From Oscillospiraceae bacterium (lineage in GTDB: Bacteria > Bacillota > Clostridia > Oscillospirales > Ruminococcaceae), in assembly GCA_017427265.1 (NCBI GenBank), contig JAFRTG010000027.1:186001-250000 (forward strand): a DNA stretch of 64,000 nucleotides. The letters run 5' to 3'. Position numbers and translations under genes: made by a program. Shown in pieces: positions 63,321-64,000 of this stretch. The stretch's first letter is position 1. Every line of letters starts with the position of its first letter. The notes under the pieces are model-generated. The model was not told the DNA's origin. It ran no database searches and saw only the letters and a program-made list of their open reading frames with translations.

Positions 63321-64000
63321 ATGTTTTATCCTGTTGCGATTCTGTTGCTGCTTGTACTCTCGTCGGCCTTTTCTGCCTGCGAGACAGCATTTTCCAGTGT
63401 CAATAAGATCCGCCTCAAATCTGATGCGATGCAGGGCAATCAGCGCGCCGGTCAGGCCCTTGAGCTGGCCGAATCCTTTGACCGCGCGCTCACGGCCATT
63501 CTCATCGGCAACAATCTTGTCAATATTCTCTCCGCCTCGCTCGGTACCATTCTCTTTACGCGATGGTTCGGGCAGGGCGGTGTCGGTATTTCCACCGCTG
63601 CGATGACCGTGCTTGTCCTGATTTTCGGTGAGATTCTGCCGAAGAGCTACGCGAAAACACATGCCGAAAAAATTGCTGTCAGTTTTGCCGGACCGCTCCG
63701 CGGACTGATCTTTCTGCTGACGCCGCTGATTTTTCTGCTCAATCAGCTTTCCAGACTCGTGCAGAACAAGAGCGGCGCGCCGTCTGTGACCGAGGATGAG
63801 CTGAAGGTCATCGTCGAACAGATCGAGGAGGAGGGTGTGCTGGAGGAGCAGGAAAGCGATCTTGTGCGGTCTGCACTGGAATTTGACGAAATTTCCGTCG
63901 ATGAGGTGCTGGTTCCCCGTGTGCGCGTTACCGCAATCGAGCAGAATATGCCGATCAGCGAAATCAAATCACTGTTTCTCTCTGAGCGCTATTCGAGACT
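63321..64000 (+). CDS. CNNM/CorC-type (HlyC/CorC) membrane protein, 3' truncated by the window edge
   Basis: Frame open to the end of the window. ATG 63321 follows AGAAAGGAA. The visible 226 residues include the DUF21 membrane domain (SACETAFSSVNKIRLKS, NNLVNILSAS, FGEILPKSYAK) and the start of the CBS-pair region (VDEVLVPRVRVTAIEQN). Family members are implicated in magnesium or cobalt export and tolerance; older 'haemolysin' names are not supported. Confidence 0.92.
   Translation, partial: MFYPVAILLLLVLSSAFSACETAFSSVNKIRLKSDAMQGNQRAGQALELAESFDRALTAILIGNNLVNILSASLGTILFTRWFGQGGVGISTAAMTVLVLIFGEILPKSYAKTHAEKIAVSFAGPLRGLIFLLTPLIFLLNQLSRLVQNKSGAPSVTEDELKVIVEQIEEEGVLEEQESDLVRSALEFDEISVDEVLVPRVRVTAIEQNMPISEIKSLFLSERYSR

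Overview
The window reads as a chromosome segment of a GC-rich, dockerin-bearing gut Firmicute of the Ruminococcus / Oscillospiraceae type. The reasons are nine secreted proteins with intact or degenerate type I dockerin modules, intrinsic terminators, AGGAGG-type ribosome binding sites, TTGACA-17-TATAAT promoters, a Gram-positive PASTA kinase and BirA-BioY control. Ruminococcus champanellensis or a close relative would fit the base composition, but the species is inference. There are no rRNA or tRNA genes, complete insertion sequences, phage genes or CRISPR arrays.

Layout. 1-2020: 3' part of a heavy-metal-type P-type ATPase and its terminator, with a 21-bp direct repeat around a hairpin-rich insert. 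2258-17350: secreted proteins (GH25 lipoprotein, M6 protease, SGNH/DUF4832-like protein, RTX-repeat protein, LRR metalloprotease, SH3-containing dockerin protein), an HU gene and a DUF4190-like membrane protein. The block closes with a structured tandem-repeat RNA candidate on the minus strand at 16860-17350. 17382-25245: a divergent pair of units with a TerD-like protein on one side and a small beta-grasp-like protein plus a 1,725-residue MolR/DUF4132 protein on the other. 25388-28042: GH114 dockerin protein and LRR-transglutaminase. 28329-31744: MerR regulator, membrane S41 protease and metallo-hydrolase; the MerR and hydrolase promoters share a 19-bp-spaced architecture. 31900-32634: two paralogous secreted Cys-rich peptides. 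32823-35061: cytidine-deaminase-fold protein plus a Cache/degenerate GGDEF sensor. 35797-38322: second S41 paralogue and a lipoprotein. 38319-42542: queuosine operon (queD, queE, unknown, GNAT, folE, queC, unknown) behind a leader with an intrinsic terminator and a possible preQ1-type aptamer. 42684-51107: Ser/Thr phospho-signalling operon (two PP2C phosphatases, an FHA protein, one kinase with a solute-binding ectodomain and one PASTA kinase). 51314-55308: SulP transporter, BirA, DUF1284 and BioY with a BirA-type operator. 55381-62085: AT-rich orphan, pectin esterase, GH11-like/GH16 enzyme and two membrane proteins. 62242-64000: dockerin protein and a truncated CNNM/CorC-type gene.

How it fits together. 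The secreted dockerin proteins would dock onto cohesin scaffoldins encoded elsewhere and attack plant cell wall (pectin, beta-glucan), galactosaminogalactan-like polymers and proteins. Two of their promoters share direct repeats of TAAGTTGC-type sequence spaced exactly 21 bp and fixed one base upstream of the -35 box, which suggests a common activator. The strongest candidate for something undescribed is the 16860-17350 RNA: its own promoter, four CUUCCUUUU motifs every 115-117 nt, each preceded by stem-loops (one UUCG-capped, one GCAA-capped), and a terminator. It looks like a multi-site anti-Shine-Dalgarno regulatory RNA.
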